DNA of 64,000 nt from Armatimonadota bacterium (GCA_026003175.1 BPGT01000001.1:1402839-1466838); one strand, 5' to 3'; counted from the stretch's first letter, positions 33,601 through 43,757 are shown. Program-made: numbers and translations. Notes: generated by a model not told the origin, from the letters alone.

Positions 33601-36100
33601 GGGACTTAACCGGCACTATTACACCTTCGGTAACCCTGCGGTAGCTTACGGTCGCAACGTTCGCGGAAAGCTAATGCATAACGCCATCTGCTGGATGCGC
33701 ACGGGAACCATCATCGGCACTGTGCGTGACGTGGAAGGTGGCGTACCGATGGAAGGTGTACTGGTGCGAGCCATCTTTAGCGGCGGCAACGAGCGTACCA
33801 CTGGTCCGCAAGTGGGCACTGCTTTCACTCGTAAGGATGGTACGTACAATATTGGTGGGTTAGACGCCTCAGTGTACCAGGTGGTAGCAGCCTTCCCCGG
33901 CTACACCGCGCAGAAAGTGACGCTGGCTGGTGTACACGGCGGCGACTTGGGTGAGACCAGCTTCCTGCTCACCAAAGCGGAGCCGGGCGTGCTGAAGGGT
34001 AAAGTCACCTATCCCGATGGCACAACTCCCATCCAGGGCGCGCTGATAACCGCAACAGAGGTCATCACCGGTCAGCAGTTCACCGCCGTATCCGATGTGC
34101 AGGGCAACTATGTGATTCCGCGCCTGCCGACCAGCCAGGTGCAGGATGGCGGTGGATACGATGTAACCGCAACCAAAGCAGGCTTCTCGCCCGACCAGCC
34201 GCCGCAGCCAGTGCGCGTGAGCATCCCGCCTGCAACCGAAGTGACGCAGGACTTCCGCCTGAAGCCTGCTCCGGGTAACGTCACCGGTACGGTTACCCGC
34301 GCAGATACCGGCGACCCCATCGCCAACGCGCTGGTGACCATCAAGAGCGGCACGACCACAGTGGCGTCCGCCACTACTGATCAGAACGGGCAGTACACCA
34401 TTACCGGTGTGGACGGCGGAACCTATGAAGCGACCGCATCGGCGGCTGGCTTCTCGCCGCAGACAAAGACCATTGTCGTGCAGTCCAACCAGACGATTAC
34501 CGAGAACTTCCAGCTGCAGCCGGTGCCGCCGGGCAGTATCTCCGGTCTGGTTATCCGACAGGGTGATCAACAGCCCGAAGAAGGTGTGGAGGTAGAGGTG
34601 GTCTCCAGCAATAAGACCTACCGCACTACCACGGGACCGGCGCAGACCGAGAACGGCTATACCTTCAACTGGCGTATCACCGGCGTGGACGCGGGCGACT
34701 ACACGGTACGCGTGCACAAGAGCGGGTTCACTCCGGTGCCCGATTCGCGCACGGTGACCGTGCAGTCGGACACCGAGACCACCGGCGTGAACTTTACGCT
34801 CAAGCCGCTGCATACCTTCGCTGCAGGGCTGAGCCTGATCTCGGTGCCGTTTGACTATCCGACTCAGGACCCGGCGGATGTGCTGAACGTGCCGGTAGCG
34901 GACCGTCCGAACTTCAAGCTGTTCGCATGGTCGCTGGGACGGTACGCCACTTACCCGAACGTGCCCGCCGACCGGGTGCGCCTGGGACGCGCCTTCTTCC
35001 TGAACACGCCCAGAACGCTGGTTATCACACAGGAAGGTGCGTCGGCAGATACGGGCGTCCCGTTTGAGATACCGCTCACGCCCGGCTGGAACCTGATTGG
35101 CGTGCCATACAACTTCTCGCTGCGCTGGCTGGATATGAAGGTGCGCGACGGGGCAAACGTCATCAGCGTGCAGGAGGCGATTGCCAATCAGGCGATACGC
35201 AACGGACTGTGGACGTATGTGAGTGGGCAGTATGTGCTCGCCACCGAACTGCAGCCGTGGATGGGCTACTGGGTGCGGGCGAACCGCGCGGTGACCCTGC
35301 TGGTTGACCCTGCAGGACGCAGCCGCAGTGCGCTCACCCGCTCGGCAGAGCCGGTTCAGACTGACGGCTGGCTGGTGCAGATTGCGGCTAGCGCAGGCAG
35401 CGTGATGGATACCAGCAACTACTTCGGTGTGGCGAGCCGCGCCTCCGACGGTTATGATGCCCTGTTCGACGTGGAGCGACCGCCAATGCTCGACGGACAG
35501 CCGATGGTGCAGGTGGCGTTCGAGCATCCCGAGTGGGGCGCAACTGCTGGACAGTATGCAGTGGACGTGCGCTCGCGAGCGGTGGGACAGGTGTGGCGAT
35601 TTACGGTGACCACCAATGTCACCAACACCGACGTAACCCTGCGCTTCCCGAATGCGGCGCGCGTGCCTCGTCATCTGCAGCTGGTGCTGGTGGATGAATC
35701 CACAGGACAGCGTCGCTCCCTGCGCAACCTGTCTGCCTACACCTTCCGCAGCGGAGAAGGGCAGACCACCCGCTCCTTCCGTGTGGAGGTGCAGGACGCC
35801 AGAGCCACCAGCCTGCGCATCAGCAACGTCAGCGTGCTGAGCCGGGGCAACAGCCGCACCATCTCCTTCACGCTGAACGGCGAGGCGGCGGTGAGCGTGG
35901 TGGTGCTGCGCAACGGTCAACCCGTGCGCGAGTTGCTGGCTCAGTCCACACGCAGTGCGGGCATCAACACAGTGACGTGGGACGGGCGCGACCGCCACGG
36001 CGTGTCCCTGCCCGCTGGAGCATACACCGTGGAGATACGCGCCACTAGCGCGGATGGACAGGTCGCGCGCAGTGTGGTGCCCGTGGTGCTGACACGATAA
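30674..36100 (+). CDS. Giant exported protein A: PD40 propeller, carboxypeptidase-regulatory-like repeats, shared C-terminal module
   Basis: An 1808-residue protein with an N-terminal signal peptide (hydrophobic core LLLWVTVAAICL, then ALAQ). Residues about 60-410 form TolB-like PD40 propeller blades (TEPAWSPDGSLIAFTSNR). About 640-1000 is a region with RLLLTGQDIGWAL that resembles a glutamine-amidotransferase-like fold. Four carboxypeptidase-regulatory-like beta domains start near 1013, 1107, 1200 and 1287. Residues about 1384-1808 are the C-terminal module shared with the proteins at 38067, 41066 and 43758, with GWNLIGVP, MGYWVRA, an FlgD-like domain (TVTWDGRDRHGV) and the tail PVVLTR. The start is TTG. 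Role inferred: large cell-surface or secreted structural/binding protein. Confidence 0.8.
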   Translation: MRGANGQVSPALRAWTLLLWVTVAAICLNQSLALAQPKPRFPRFPIVGSPDRAPVDLKRDWDMLRGRGTPEQTTNLTNSPADELGPVWSGDDRFIYFYSNRVSATNGARGTNYHIYTIRPDGTDVRQITTEEGDQIEPALSFNQNRLAYVARASAAAPYHLFVRNLVTGAVLSLTRERTDLPFTEVRQPTWSPSGLEIAFAGKVGSVYHIFVINVDTGVIRQVTTGNCSDTEPAWSPDGSLIAFTSNRADAAGTSTKPTTDIWTVTAYSLDPSSAVVRRVTNFSANGVESTNKQATWSLRELPRFITGANRPILWLAFASNRQDTNNDGTPDAVGSTFDIYFMDATVLADGSGLQTVEPTAQIYHIDARDPAYSSDEEMPTWSQFTTALKLAHVSNRTGNWDIFSTSVVDVNAPELQKVDTDKNEIVQVIPRVSLPGTTVRIRAKVRDLESGLAAVYAQIKDPDSKYQDAQGIEHKIYFNAGTTMVEGSSVILTIVPYEFDCQPIDPATNTYVTLSGTLPGRPTMMLSRFSGYPREMYEPGSDDFSAFSGSSHPPKSHWLQLWDDGPASQGGHEPEGEVAGDGIYTNTWATPADNPSDWYLDIIAYDRAVNPFRPTQQSNWKIYDNVWGFSTKPFIASSKVLFVSDYTLGQKFFQGRFGINFALDNVFFTYWGAESWLTDIDINYLPSSGQYLSSETDTQPKPVADTWNTLGAGSYGTRQPNGVPWPNLAPWSVDPRISDSQQYDIWRILCRGPIPQSVYLAYLPRREQQPSPSNPRTATQTVLVADRCIIWAAPYAGDVWAGNGTITDLNTQRDLTQFVAQGGRLLLTGQDIGWALTLDNTQPNPFFTNILKAQFLNDQHPSLDPLNRNDLSGIDDLAHPFAHTTWDEHNYYEITSNGLVYDPPWRGGARHLQPGPDINNLNFNDGAPNQRYVDGINPLAPARAELTFEDGTQGLIYWFDAGTGSKVVYASFGIEGLNRHYYTFGNPAVAYGRNVRGKLMHNAICWMRTGTIIGTVRDVEGGVPMEGVLVRAIFSGGNERTTGPQVGTAFTRKDGTYNIGGLDASVYQVVAAFPGYTAQKVTLAGVHGGDLGETSFLLTKAEPGVLKGKVTYPDGTTPIQGALITATEVITGQQFTAVSDVQGNYVIPRLPTSQVQDGGGYDVTATKAGFSPDQPPQPVRVSIPPATEVTQDFRLKPAPGNVTGTVTRADTGDPIANALVTIKSGTTTVASATTDQNGQYTITGVDGGTYEATASAAGFSPQTKTIVVQSNQTITENFQLQPVPPGSISGLVIRQGDQQPEEGVEVEVVSSNKTYRTTTGPAQTENGYTFNWRITGVDAGDYTVRVHKSGFTPVPDSRTVTVQSDTETTGVNFTLKPLHTFAAGLSLISVPFDYPTQDPADVLNVPVADRPNFKLFAWSLGRYATYPNVPADRVRLGRAFFLNTPRTLVITQEGASADTGVPFEIPLTPGWNLIGVPYNFSLRWLDMKVRDGANVISVQEAIANQAIRNGLWTYVSGQYVLATELQPWMGYWVRANRAVTLLVDPAGRSRSALTRSAEPVQTDGWLVQIAASAGSVMDTSNYFGVASRASDGYDALFDVERPPMLDGQPMVQVAFEHPEWGATAGQYAVDVRSRAVGQVWRFTVTTNVTNTDVTLRFPNAARVPRHLQLVLVDESTGQRRSLRNLSAYTFRSGEGQTTRSFRVEVQDARATSLRISNVSVLSRGNSRTISFTLNGEAAVSVVVLRNGQPVRELLAQSTRSAGINTVTWDGRDRHGVSLPAGAYTVEIRATSADGQVARSVVPVVLTR

Positions 36101-36175
36101 TCACAGGAGCATCGCCCCGTAAGGGGGAGAGGATATCGACGAAATGAAACGAACGAATAGGGGGAATCGGAAAAG

Positions 36176-37951
36176 GTGAAACGCTTCCGGAAAGGGTTAA
36201 TCGCTCGCGCGTTAAGCTGGATGCTTATCGTGGCAATGATTGTGCCATGGCTGGCGTCTCTGGCACCAGTGCCTGCTGTGGCGCAACAGGCAGCGCGCGG
36301 GACTGTGGCAGTGGTGGACTTCATCGTGCGTCCCGGACTGCAGCAGGCGTTGCTCAGCCGCGCCGCCACAGATGCTGTGGCGATGGAACTGTCGCGCGCG
36401 GGCTTTAATGTGCTTCCGCGCACGCAAGTGCAGAACGCGCTGCAGGAGCTCTCTTTAGAGCCCGTACTGGACCGCCTGGGGGTGATGAAACTGGGCAAAA
36501 CCCTTGCGGTGGATTCTATCGTGTCCGGCGAAGTGGTGGCGGTGACGGTGGAAGGCTCGCCGAGAACTGCTCGTGTGACTCTTCTGGTGCGCGTGACTGA
36601 CGTAGCATCGGGTGAGGACGTCAACGGCGCCGCTGTCACCGGACAGAGCAACCCGCGAGTGGGCTACGTTGGAGACGACGACCAGCTCATCCGGGAAGCG
36701 ATAAGCAACGCCGCATTGCAAGCGGCGACCACGATTGCCTCCTACACCATCCCTGAAGCCACTGTATTGAATACCGTTGGCACTGATGAGGTGCTGCTCA
36801 ACCGTGGTACCCGCAGCGGTATTCAGACCGGCATGGAGATGATAGTGCTGCGTGGTAGAGATGTCGTCGGGCGCATTCGCGTTACCCGTCCGAGCACCAG
36901 CGATGCGATAGCCAAAGTGATCTCCAGCACACTGGGTATCCAGCCCGAAGACAAGGCTCGCGCCGTGTTCAAGCTGCCTGCGGTCACGTTCGACAGAGGC
37001 AAAGTGAAAATCACGGAACCTCGCGCCAAACCCAAGTCGGCAGGCATAAGCAACCTGGGCAAAATACTGGTGGTGGCGGGCCTCATCTTTGGTGCGCTGC
37101 AAATCGGCAAAGGCGGTAATTCCGGGGTGGAAGGACCGAAGGCAGAGGCCATTACAGACCCCACCGGTCCGGCGGTTAAAATCTCGTGGAAGCCCAGTGT
37201 GTTCGCTCAGGCGAACCAGGATCGTGTGCTGTACCACATCTACCGCGAGCCAGCGGACCCCACTCGTCCGCGAGTACCGGTGCTGACCGCCAGGTCCAAC
37301 GAGAGCTCAGTGGTAGACACCCAGACCGCTCGCACGGTAAGCTTCGTGGACATCCCGCCCGGTCAGGAAGTGGATACCCCGGACCTGACCGACGAGGAGG
37401 ATATACCAGGGGTCACTGCCGGGCAATCGTACCGCTATGCGATTACACTGGTTTACCGCTTTGTGTCGCCCTTCATCGGGCAGACCGGCGGCGGTGGTCA
37501 GGGGCAGCAGCAGCAACAGGTAACCTACCGTGAGAGCGACAAGGCGTGGACGGGACTGGCTACTCCGCTCGCTCAGCCGGTGCTGCTGCGCCCAGCAAAC
37601 GGCAGCCAGGATGTAAACCTCGGCTCGGTGGATTTCGAGTTCCAGGCGGTGCCGGGGGCGCAGGCTTATCGGGTAGAGGTCTCAACAGACCCCACCTTCC
37701 AGAATAAGTCGCTCTCGTTCTACACCGACGAGGTGATGTTGCCCGCCGGGGCGACGGTGACCATTCGCAACGTCAACCTGCGTACGAAGTTTGCTGGTGC
37801 GCAGCGTCTGTACTGGCGGGCAGGTGCACGCAACATTAACGACCAGCCCGGACCCGCTCCCTGGCCTGGCGATAATCGCGGGCAGTTCCGATACATCTGG
37901 AGCGAGGGCTTCTCGTTTACACCGGCCGTGGAGCCTCCCCCTGCTCCCTGA
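36176..37951 (+). CDS. CsgG/FlgT-like exported protein 1
   Basis: A 591-residue protein with a signal peptide (MLIVAMIVPWLASL...AVAQQ). Residues about 40-190 resemble CsgG/TolB-N-type domains (VAVVDF, then DSIVSGEVVAVTVEG). Residues about 195-265 resemble the C-terminal domain of FlgT (LNRGTRSGIQTGMEMIVL). A hydrophobic segment near 295 (ILVVAGLIFGALQIG) is followed by two fibronectin-III-like domains and a proline tail. CsgG forms the curli export pore and FlgT a flagellar basal ring; whether this protein makes a pore or ring is unknown. The GTG start overlaps AAAAGG. It lies between two of the giant proteins. Confidence 0.65.
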   Translation: MKRFRKGLIARALSWMLIVAMIVPWLASLAPVPAVAQQAARGTVAVVDFIVRPGLQQALLSRAATDAVAMELSRAGFNVLPRTQVQNALQELSLEPVLDRLGVMKLGKTLAVDSIVSGEVVAVTVEGSPRTARVTLLVRVTDVASGEDVNGAAVTGQSNPRVGYVGDDDQLIREAISNAALQAATTIASYTIPEATVLNTVGTDEVLLNRGTRSGIQTGMEMIVLRGRDVVGRIRVTRPSTSDAIAKVISSTLGIQPEDKARAVFKLPAVTFDRGKVKITEPRAKPKSAGISNLGKILVVAGLIFGALQIGKGGNSGVEGPKAEAITDPTGPAVKISWKPSVFAQANQDRVLYHIYREPADPTRPRVPVLTARSNESSVVDTQTARTVSFVDIPPGQEVDTPDLTDEEDIPGVTAGQSYRYAITLVYRFVSPFIGQTGGGGQGQQQQQVTYRESDKAWTGLATPLAQPVLLRPANGSQDVNLGSVDFEFQAVPGAQAYRVEVSTDPTFQNKSLSFYTDEVMLPAGATVTIRNVNLRTKFAGAQRLYWRAGARNINDQPGPAPWPGDNRGQFRYIWSEGFSFTPAVEPPPAP

Positions 37952-37974
37952 CGGTGGCATCAGTTCGCGATGGT

Positions 37975-38016
37975 TGCGCCCCCTCTAATAACATGACGAG
38001 ACGAGGAGGGGGCGCA
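37975..38016 (+). promoter_or_regulatory. GC-rich hairpin in the leader of the protease gene
   Basis: An 11-base perfect stem TGCGCCCCCTC (37975-37985) / GAGGGGGCGCA (38006-38016) with a 20-base loop, between the CsgG-like gene and the protease gene. There is no U-run. It could attenuate, stabilise a processed mRNA end, or hide the GAGGAGG element. Confidence 0.45.
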
Positions 38017-38066
38017 GAGTAAACAATATCATGGTGAAAAGACGACTCATGCGTCGGAGGTGTCAG

Positions 38067-41015
38067 GTGAAAATGCGCGCGCGGATGTTTCGCATTCTGG
38101 CGACGTTTGTTCTGCTGATAGTGTTTAGCATAAGCGCTGTACCGGAACCGGCAATGCGTCAGTTCGTGGCGGGAGAGCTGATTGTCTCGCTCAACCCGAA
38201 CGCCAGCGTGGAGCAGCTCCAGAGCCTGGCGCAGCAGATGGGTTTGACCATAGACTACCTGGGCGTGCCGGGCGTGTACCGCCTCATCATGAAGGGCGCA
38301 AACGAGGGCACGGTGACCGATGAACAAACGCTGGAAGCAGTGCAAAAGCTGAGGGACACCGGTCTCTTTGCTTACGTGGGACCAAACAGGATTTACTATC
38401 CTGTGCAGCGAGAGGTGCGCCCGAACGACCCCCGCTACGGCGAGCAGTGGGGGCTCGAGATGATCAACATGCCGCGCGCGTGGGTGTTTCAGAAAGGCAA
38501 GTCCAGCATTGTGCTGGCTGTTGTGGATACCGATTTTGAAGTGACGCACCCGGACCTGAAAGACCGTCTCCTCCCGGGCAGGGATGTGGCGGACGACGAT
38601 AACGACCTTTCTGCCCCGGGCACTGGCGGCGGTTGGGGACACGGTACCCTTGTGACTGGTGTCGCTGGCGCAACGACCAACAACGGCATCGGTATAGCGG
38701 GAGTCACCTGGGAGGGCGTGAAGATTTTGCCGGTGAAAGCATCTCCCGACAGCAGCGGCGGCGTCTTCCCGATGGACTCGCTTCTGCGAGCCGTGCAGTA
38801 CTGTATTGACCAGAAAGCGAACGTGGTCAACATGAGCCTTGCTGGAGCGGACGCCAACGACCTGCCAGACCTGACAAACCCCGTGACCCAGCTGATTCTG
38901 ACGGCAACCCGGCAGGGCATCGTGTTTGTTGCAGGAGCGGGCAACTCATTCATGGAAGGAAACCCGCCGATGTGGCCCGCGAACATCGCCTCGGTGAGCG
39001 ACCTTGTGTTATCGGTAGCGGCGGTAGGACCCCGACGCGAACATGCGATGTACTCCTCAGCCCGTTCCTATAACACGGTAGCCGCCCCCGGTGGTAACTC
39101 CTGGGCAACTGGCAATGTGACAGATGATATCCTGAGCACGGCGACCGGGGGAACTTACGAATATGCCCTGGGCACCTCTCTGGCTACCCCGCATGTCTCT
39201 GGCGCGGTAGCTATCCTGCTCTCGCAGGGAGTGAAGCCTACAGAGGTCAAGAAGTTGATTCAGGATACCGCCGCAGCGGACGGACGCTCCGTGCCAAATC
39301 CTGAATTTGGTTATGGAATCCTCGATGTATACAACGCTATCCGTCGGGTGGCGACCTCGGCGGCTGTGGTCAGCCCCGCCCGCGCCGAAGTAGTGGAGAC
39401 GCTCAAACCCACGCTTGTCTTCAGCGTGACCAATACTTCGGCGGCGCTGGTGAGCATTACTATCGACGGGCAGGCGGTGCCGTCCACTGAGATTGCCGAT
39501 AACTACGCTTCATCGCCGGACGGCATCGTGGGTACCATCAAGCTGACCCGCAGACTCGCGCCGGGCACACACACAGTACGGGTGACTGCACGGAATGTGA
39601 ACGACCCCACCATCACTAGCACCGACGAGACCACGTTCCAGGTGTCTCCTCACGTGCTGCGGGCAGGGCGATCGTTGATTTCCATCCCGTACTTCCAGCC
39701 TCAGTCTGGTCAGCCTACCCGCTCGGTCACCGCTGAGGCGGTGCTGGGAACCGGTTTCCAGATGTTCCGCTGGCTGCCTCAGGGACGGTATGCGAAATAC
39801 AGCTCATGGGGCGCACCGAAAGACCCCGCTGCCTCCTTTGACCAGACCTCCGAGCAGGTAGGTCCCGAAGGCGGTAGCACGATGGCGCCTCTGGGGCTGG
39901 CGTACTTCATCGACCTGCCCAGCGATACGCCGGTGCTCACCGAGGGCACTCCTGCACCGGAAGTTCCGTACCGCATCTCCTTGAAGGCGGGCTGGAATAT
40001 GATTGGTAATCCGTTCGCCTTCAACGTGCCGTGGGTAGCCTGTGAGGTGGAAACGACCAGCGGTGTGCGCATGAGCCTGCAGGAAGCGGCGGATAAGAAT
40101 ATCATCCTGCCCCAGCTGTTCCGTTATGAGAACGGCGTGTACACCTGGCAAACTGCGCCCGCTGGCGTGCTCTACAAGTGGGAAGGATTCTGGGTGCGCG
40201 CCTTTGAGGATTGCACGCTGATTGTGATGCCGTTGCCAACGGGTGGACGCTCTGTACCTGCAGATACTACTCTTTCCGGCGGCAGTGGCTGGCTGCTGCG
40301 CTTCGCGGCGACGGTAGGTGTGGCGCGCGACGGCAACACTGTTATCGGGGTGAACAGTCGCGCGGCGGACGGCTACGGACGCGAAGACGTGTTAAAGCCG
40401 CCGTCGCTCAGCCCCTATGTGAGCGTCAAGGTGCTAAATACGGATTGGGGAGCACACGCGGGGGCGTATGCGCAGGACGTGCGCCGCAGCGACAACCGCC
40501 GCCAGATATGGCGACTGCACGTGGAGACCGACCAGGTGAACGAGCCGGTAACCCTGCGGTGGGAAGGTGTGAAAGATGTGCCTGCACGGGTGCGTCTGAC
40601 GCTGGTGGATGAGTTGACGGGTAGAAGGATAGCGATGCGCACAACGGGCAGCTACACCTATCAGCCCGGCGGCGTCAGCAGCCGCAGCTTCACCGTGATT
40701 GCGGAACCGGATGTTTATTCCGCTTTGCGCGTATCCTCGGTGCGGGTGCGGGCGACACGAGGTGGTGGGTTCACCATCGACTACACGCTCTCCGCCGAAG
40801 CGCAGGTACAGATTACTATCACCGACGCTACTGGCAAAGCGATAACCAGTCTGGTGCAGAACACCCGCTCTGCAGGTGTCAACAGCGCCACGTGGAACGG
40901 GCGTGACAGCAAGGGTGTGGCGGTGCCATCGGGAAGCTATCTGGTGCGCATCGAGGCGACCGCTGCTGACGGTGAGCGCACCCGCACGGTGACGCCGATT
41001 GTGATCACTCGATAG
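38067..41015 (+). CDS. Exported subtilisin-type serine protease (S8) with shared C-terminal module (protein B)
   Basis: A 982-residue protein: signal peptide (ILATFVLLIVFSISA), a fervidolysin-type propeptide (FVAGELIVSLNP...), then the catalytic domain with Asp in AVVDTDFEVTHPDL (near 154), His in GGWGHGTLVTGVAGA (near 191) and Ser in GTSLATPHVSGAVAILL (near 370). An Ig-like spacer follows (about 435-525), then the module shared with proteins A, C and D (SLISIP, GWNMIGNP, EGFWVRA, SATWNGRDSKGV, tail PIVITR). I start at the GTG at 38067, six bases after GGAGG; the ATG at 38031 lacks a site. It may mature or release its module-bearing neighbours. Confidence 0.85.
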   Translation: MKMRARMFRILATFVLLIVFSISAVPEPAMRQFVAGELIVSLNPNASVEQLQSLAQQMGLTIDYLGVPGVYRLIMKGANEGTVTDEQTLEAVQKLRDTGLFAYVGPNRIYYPVQREVRPNDPRYGEQWGLEMINMPRAWVFQKGKSSIVLAVVDTDFEVTHPDLKDRLLPGRDVADDDNDLSAPGTGGGWGHGTLVTGVAGATTNNGIGIAGVTWEGVKILPVKASPDSSGGVFPMDSLLRAVQYCIDQKANVVNMSLAGADANDLPDLTNPVTQLILTATRQGIVFVAGAGNSFMEGNPPMWPANIASVSDLVLSVAAVGPRREHAMYSSARSYNTVAAPGGNSWATGNVTDDILSTATGGTYEYALGTSLATPHVSGAVAILLSQGVKPTEVKKLIQDTAAADGRSVPNPEFGYGILDVYNAIRRVATSAAVVSPARAEVVETLKPTLVFSVTNTSAALVSITIDGQAVPSTEIADNYASSPDGIVGTIKLTRRLAPGTHTVRVTARNVNDPTITSTDETTFQVSPHVLRAGRSLISIPYFQPQSGQPTRSVTAEAVLGTGFQMFRWLPQGRYAKYSSWGAPKDPAASFDQTSEQVGPEGGSTMAPLGLAYFIDLPSDTPVLTEGTPAPEVPYRISLKAGWNMIGNPFAFNVPWVACEVETTSGVRMSLQEAADKNIILPQLFRYENGVYTWQTAPAGVLYKWEGFWVRAFEDCTLIVMPLPTGGRSVPADTTLSGGSGWLLRFAATVGVARDGNTVIGVNSRAADGYGREDVLKPPSLSPYVSVKVLNTDWGAHAGAYAQDVRRSDNRRQIWRLHVETDQVNEPVTLRWEGVKDVPARVRLTLVDELTGRRIAMRTTGSYTYQPGGVSSRSFTVIAEPDVYSALRVSSVRVRATRGGGFTIDYTLSAEAQVQITITDATGKAITSLVQNTRSAGVNSATWNGRDSKGVAVPSGSYLVRIEATAADGERTRTVTPIVITR

Positions 41016-41065
41016 AAACGGGTGGAAGCAACATGACACACGGGGAAGATACACAGGGAGGACAG

Positions 41066-43709
41066 ATGATGAAACCCTTCGCAATCGTCGGTTGGAGCAC
41101 ACGACGATGGACGGTATGCGTGCTGATGGCAGGGTTGCTGGTAGGCATCCTGTCAGCCGCCGCGCTAGCACAGCCGAGCAACGACTTTCGCGCCGTATAC
41201 CTCAATAACGGTATCCTGTCCACCGGTATCGGTCTGGATGGGCAGGTTGGCATCGGAGGCACGAACTACGATGCCATCGGCCGCATCACGCTTGGCACAG
41301 TGCAGGGTGCGCGCTTCACTACCGATGACGACAACAAGCCGCTGGTGTTTGCGTACCCCTATCCCTGTGGCAATTTCGGTGTAGTGACGGTGCGCATCGT
41401 AACCGCCGATACAACAGATGACCTTATCTGGGGGTCGGATGACGGCGAATGGGTGGATGGCATCGAGCCGTTCGCTGACCGCAGCGGACGCTATATGATT
41501 GTCGGTCGCTGGCGCCACCCCGACACCAACATCCGCGTGGACCAGGTAGTGGAGCTGGTGGGCGCTTACGCACGTATCACGTGGACCATCACCAACGAAG
41601 ACATACAAACCCATCAGGTGGGCATTCGCTTCCTGGTCGATGAAGAGGTGGGTAGCGGTTTCAATGTTACTACTCCCGATTACGTGCTGGTACCCGGCTA
41701 CTTCCCCGTTCAGAACGATTTGGACTTGCAGAGTGGACTGGTGCCCCCATACGTGGATGCAGCGCCTCGGCGCACGATGAACGCGCCGATTCTGCGCTGG
41801 CTGTTCAAACAGAACGGCTTGACAACGCCCGATAGAGTGGTTATCAGCCAGTTCTCTCGGCTGTCGGCGAACCTGTGGGACTTCACGTCTATCCCGGAGG
41901 CAGAGATTACTGACCATGCCATTGCTACCTACTGGAACCCGCAGTCGCTGGCGCCGGGCAAGTCCCGCACCATCGTGACGATGATCGGACTTGGCACCAG
42001 CACGAACGACCCCTCCGGTCGCTACGCGCTGGACACCGAGTCGCCCGGCGTGGTAGGGTTGGACGCCAGCAAAACGAACCAGCTGTCGCCGGAAGAGTTT
42101 ACCATTAGCGCGTCGGTGACGAACTTCCTGTCGTTGAACTCCTTACAGAACGTGGCGTTTGAGGATGTGAGCCTTGCCATTTCGCTGCCTCGGGGGCTGA
42201 CGCTGGCGGATGGGGAGAACATCACCAAAACTATCCCCACCATCCTGCCCGGCGAGGTGGCGACGGTTAGCTGGCGCGTCAGACCGACCGGTGAGAGGGT
42301 AGGTGAGTTGACGTACCGGGTGTACTCTACGGTGTCGCCCGGCAGCCTCTCGAAGAGCGTTTCGCGCACGCTCGTCGTGCCGATGACGGCGAAGGTAGAC
42401 CTGAAGACCGGCTTCCAGATGGTGAGCTTGCCCTTCGCTTTCGATAACGCCGACCCCGCGGCGGTTCTGGGGCTGGAGCAGGGCGACTTTGCCCTACTGC
42501 GCTGGGACCCCACCCAGCGGCGCTACGCGCTGGTCAACAGCGTCCGTCCGGGTGAAGGTTACTGGCTGCGGGTAAACACCGACCAAACCCTGTCCTTGAA
42601 CGGAGCCAAGATTGCGGGAGATGCGTTTGGCGGTACTTTGCGTCTGCCGCTACCGCAGGGTTGGGTGCAAATCGGCAACCCGTATCCCTACCCGGTTCCC
42701 ATCGGTCTGATACGTTTTATCGATACCACGCAGGGGTTGGCTATTAGCTTTGCGGAGGCGGTGCAGCGTGGACTGGTACGCAGCGTGCTGTTCTACTACG
42801 ATACCACGCCGCCTGCTGGCTACAAGCTCATCTCGCTGTATGGCGACCCCTCCGCGCCGATGATCCCTGGCAGGGGGGTACTGGATGTTCGTGGATAGCC
42901 GTAATCTGGAGATGATATTCCCGAACGTGGTTGCGCCCGGAGCAACTATCACCTTCCCGACGCGGTCGAGCATGGCTCCTGTACGCTGGCAGGTGCAGTT
43001 CAGTGCGCAAAGCGAAGGCAAACAGGACGCAACTGCCATCATCGGCGCAGCCTCTCGCGCGGTGGATGGCATCGACCTCTACGATATGCCCAAGCCGCCT
43101 GCTCCGGTGGAAGAGAGCGTGCGCACGATGTTGATTGCGCCCGATGGGCAGAATATACTGGCTCAGGACATTCGCGCCGACGGCACCCGCCGACAGGTTT
43201 GGGAGATGGTGGTTTCCGCGCCGAAGCCAGACAGTGCGGTGGTGTTGCGATGGAACGGAATGCAGGGCGTGCCTTCATCCCTGCGGTTGAAGCTGGTAGA
43301 CACCGAAGCGAAGGTCACGCGCGACCTGCGTGCCACCTCGTCCTACACCTTCACGGTGGGCGCGTCCGGTAGCCGACGCTTCCAGATAGTGGCGGAACCT
43401 CGTGGCACGGCGGGACTGCGCATCACCTCGTTGCGGGTCACGCGTACGCGCGGCGGCGCAGTGGCTATCAGCTACGCTTTGAGCGATAGCGCCAGCACGA
43501 AGGTGCGAATCCTGGGCGCAACAGGCAAGGTAGTGCAGACCCTGCAAGCAGGAGAAGCCGCATCGCGCGGCGTAACAAATCTGACGTGGAACGGACGCGA
43601 CGGCGCAGGCATCGCGGTACCCGCAGGAACCTATCTGGTTGAGGTCACTGCGACCTCCGAAGATGGGCAGACCGCACGCGCCGTACAACCGGTAGTGATA
43701 ACGCGGTAA
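41066..43709 (+). CDS. Large exported protein C with shared C-terminal module (apparent +1 frameshift)
   Basis: A signal peptide (MAGLLVGILSAAALA) precedes an unrecognised beta-rich domain (about 30-330; GTNYDAIGRITLG, DLIWGSDDGEW), an Ig-like domain, and the shared module from about residue 442 (GFQMVSLPF, GWVQIGNPY). The frame breaks in the six-base G-run 42873-42878, which is followed by TAC. With one G fewer, GYW joins MFVDSRNLEMIF and the frame continues to the tail PVVITR at 43709, about 880 residues. RGYWMFV then aligns with GYWVRA / GFWVRA / GYWIRA of its paralogues. As written it is two reading frames, 41066-42898 and 42885-43709. The start is ATG at 41066 or 41069 after GGGAGG. Confidence 0.75.
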
Positions 43710-43757
43710 GCGAGGGAGGATTGGCGAAGAAAAATGGTTAAGGGAGAGAAACCAACC

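Noticed and set aside
33869-35998. A 709-codon leftward open frame
   Set aside because: It is antisense to the repeat and module region of protein A; its composition is that of a GC-rich shadow frame and no domain is seen.
42885-43709. A separate 274-residue gene
   Set aside because: It has no signal peptide or ribosome site and is exactly the second half of the shared module; it belongs to the gene starting at 41066 once one G is removed.
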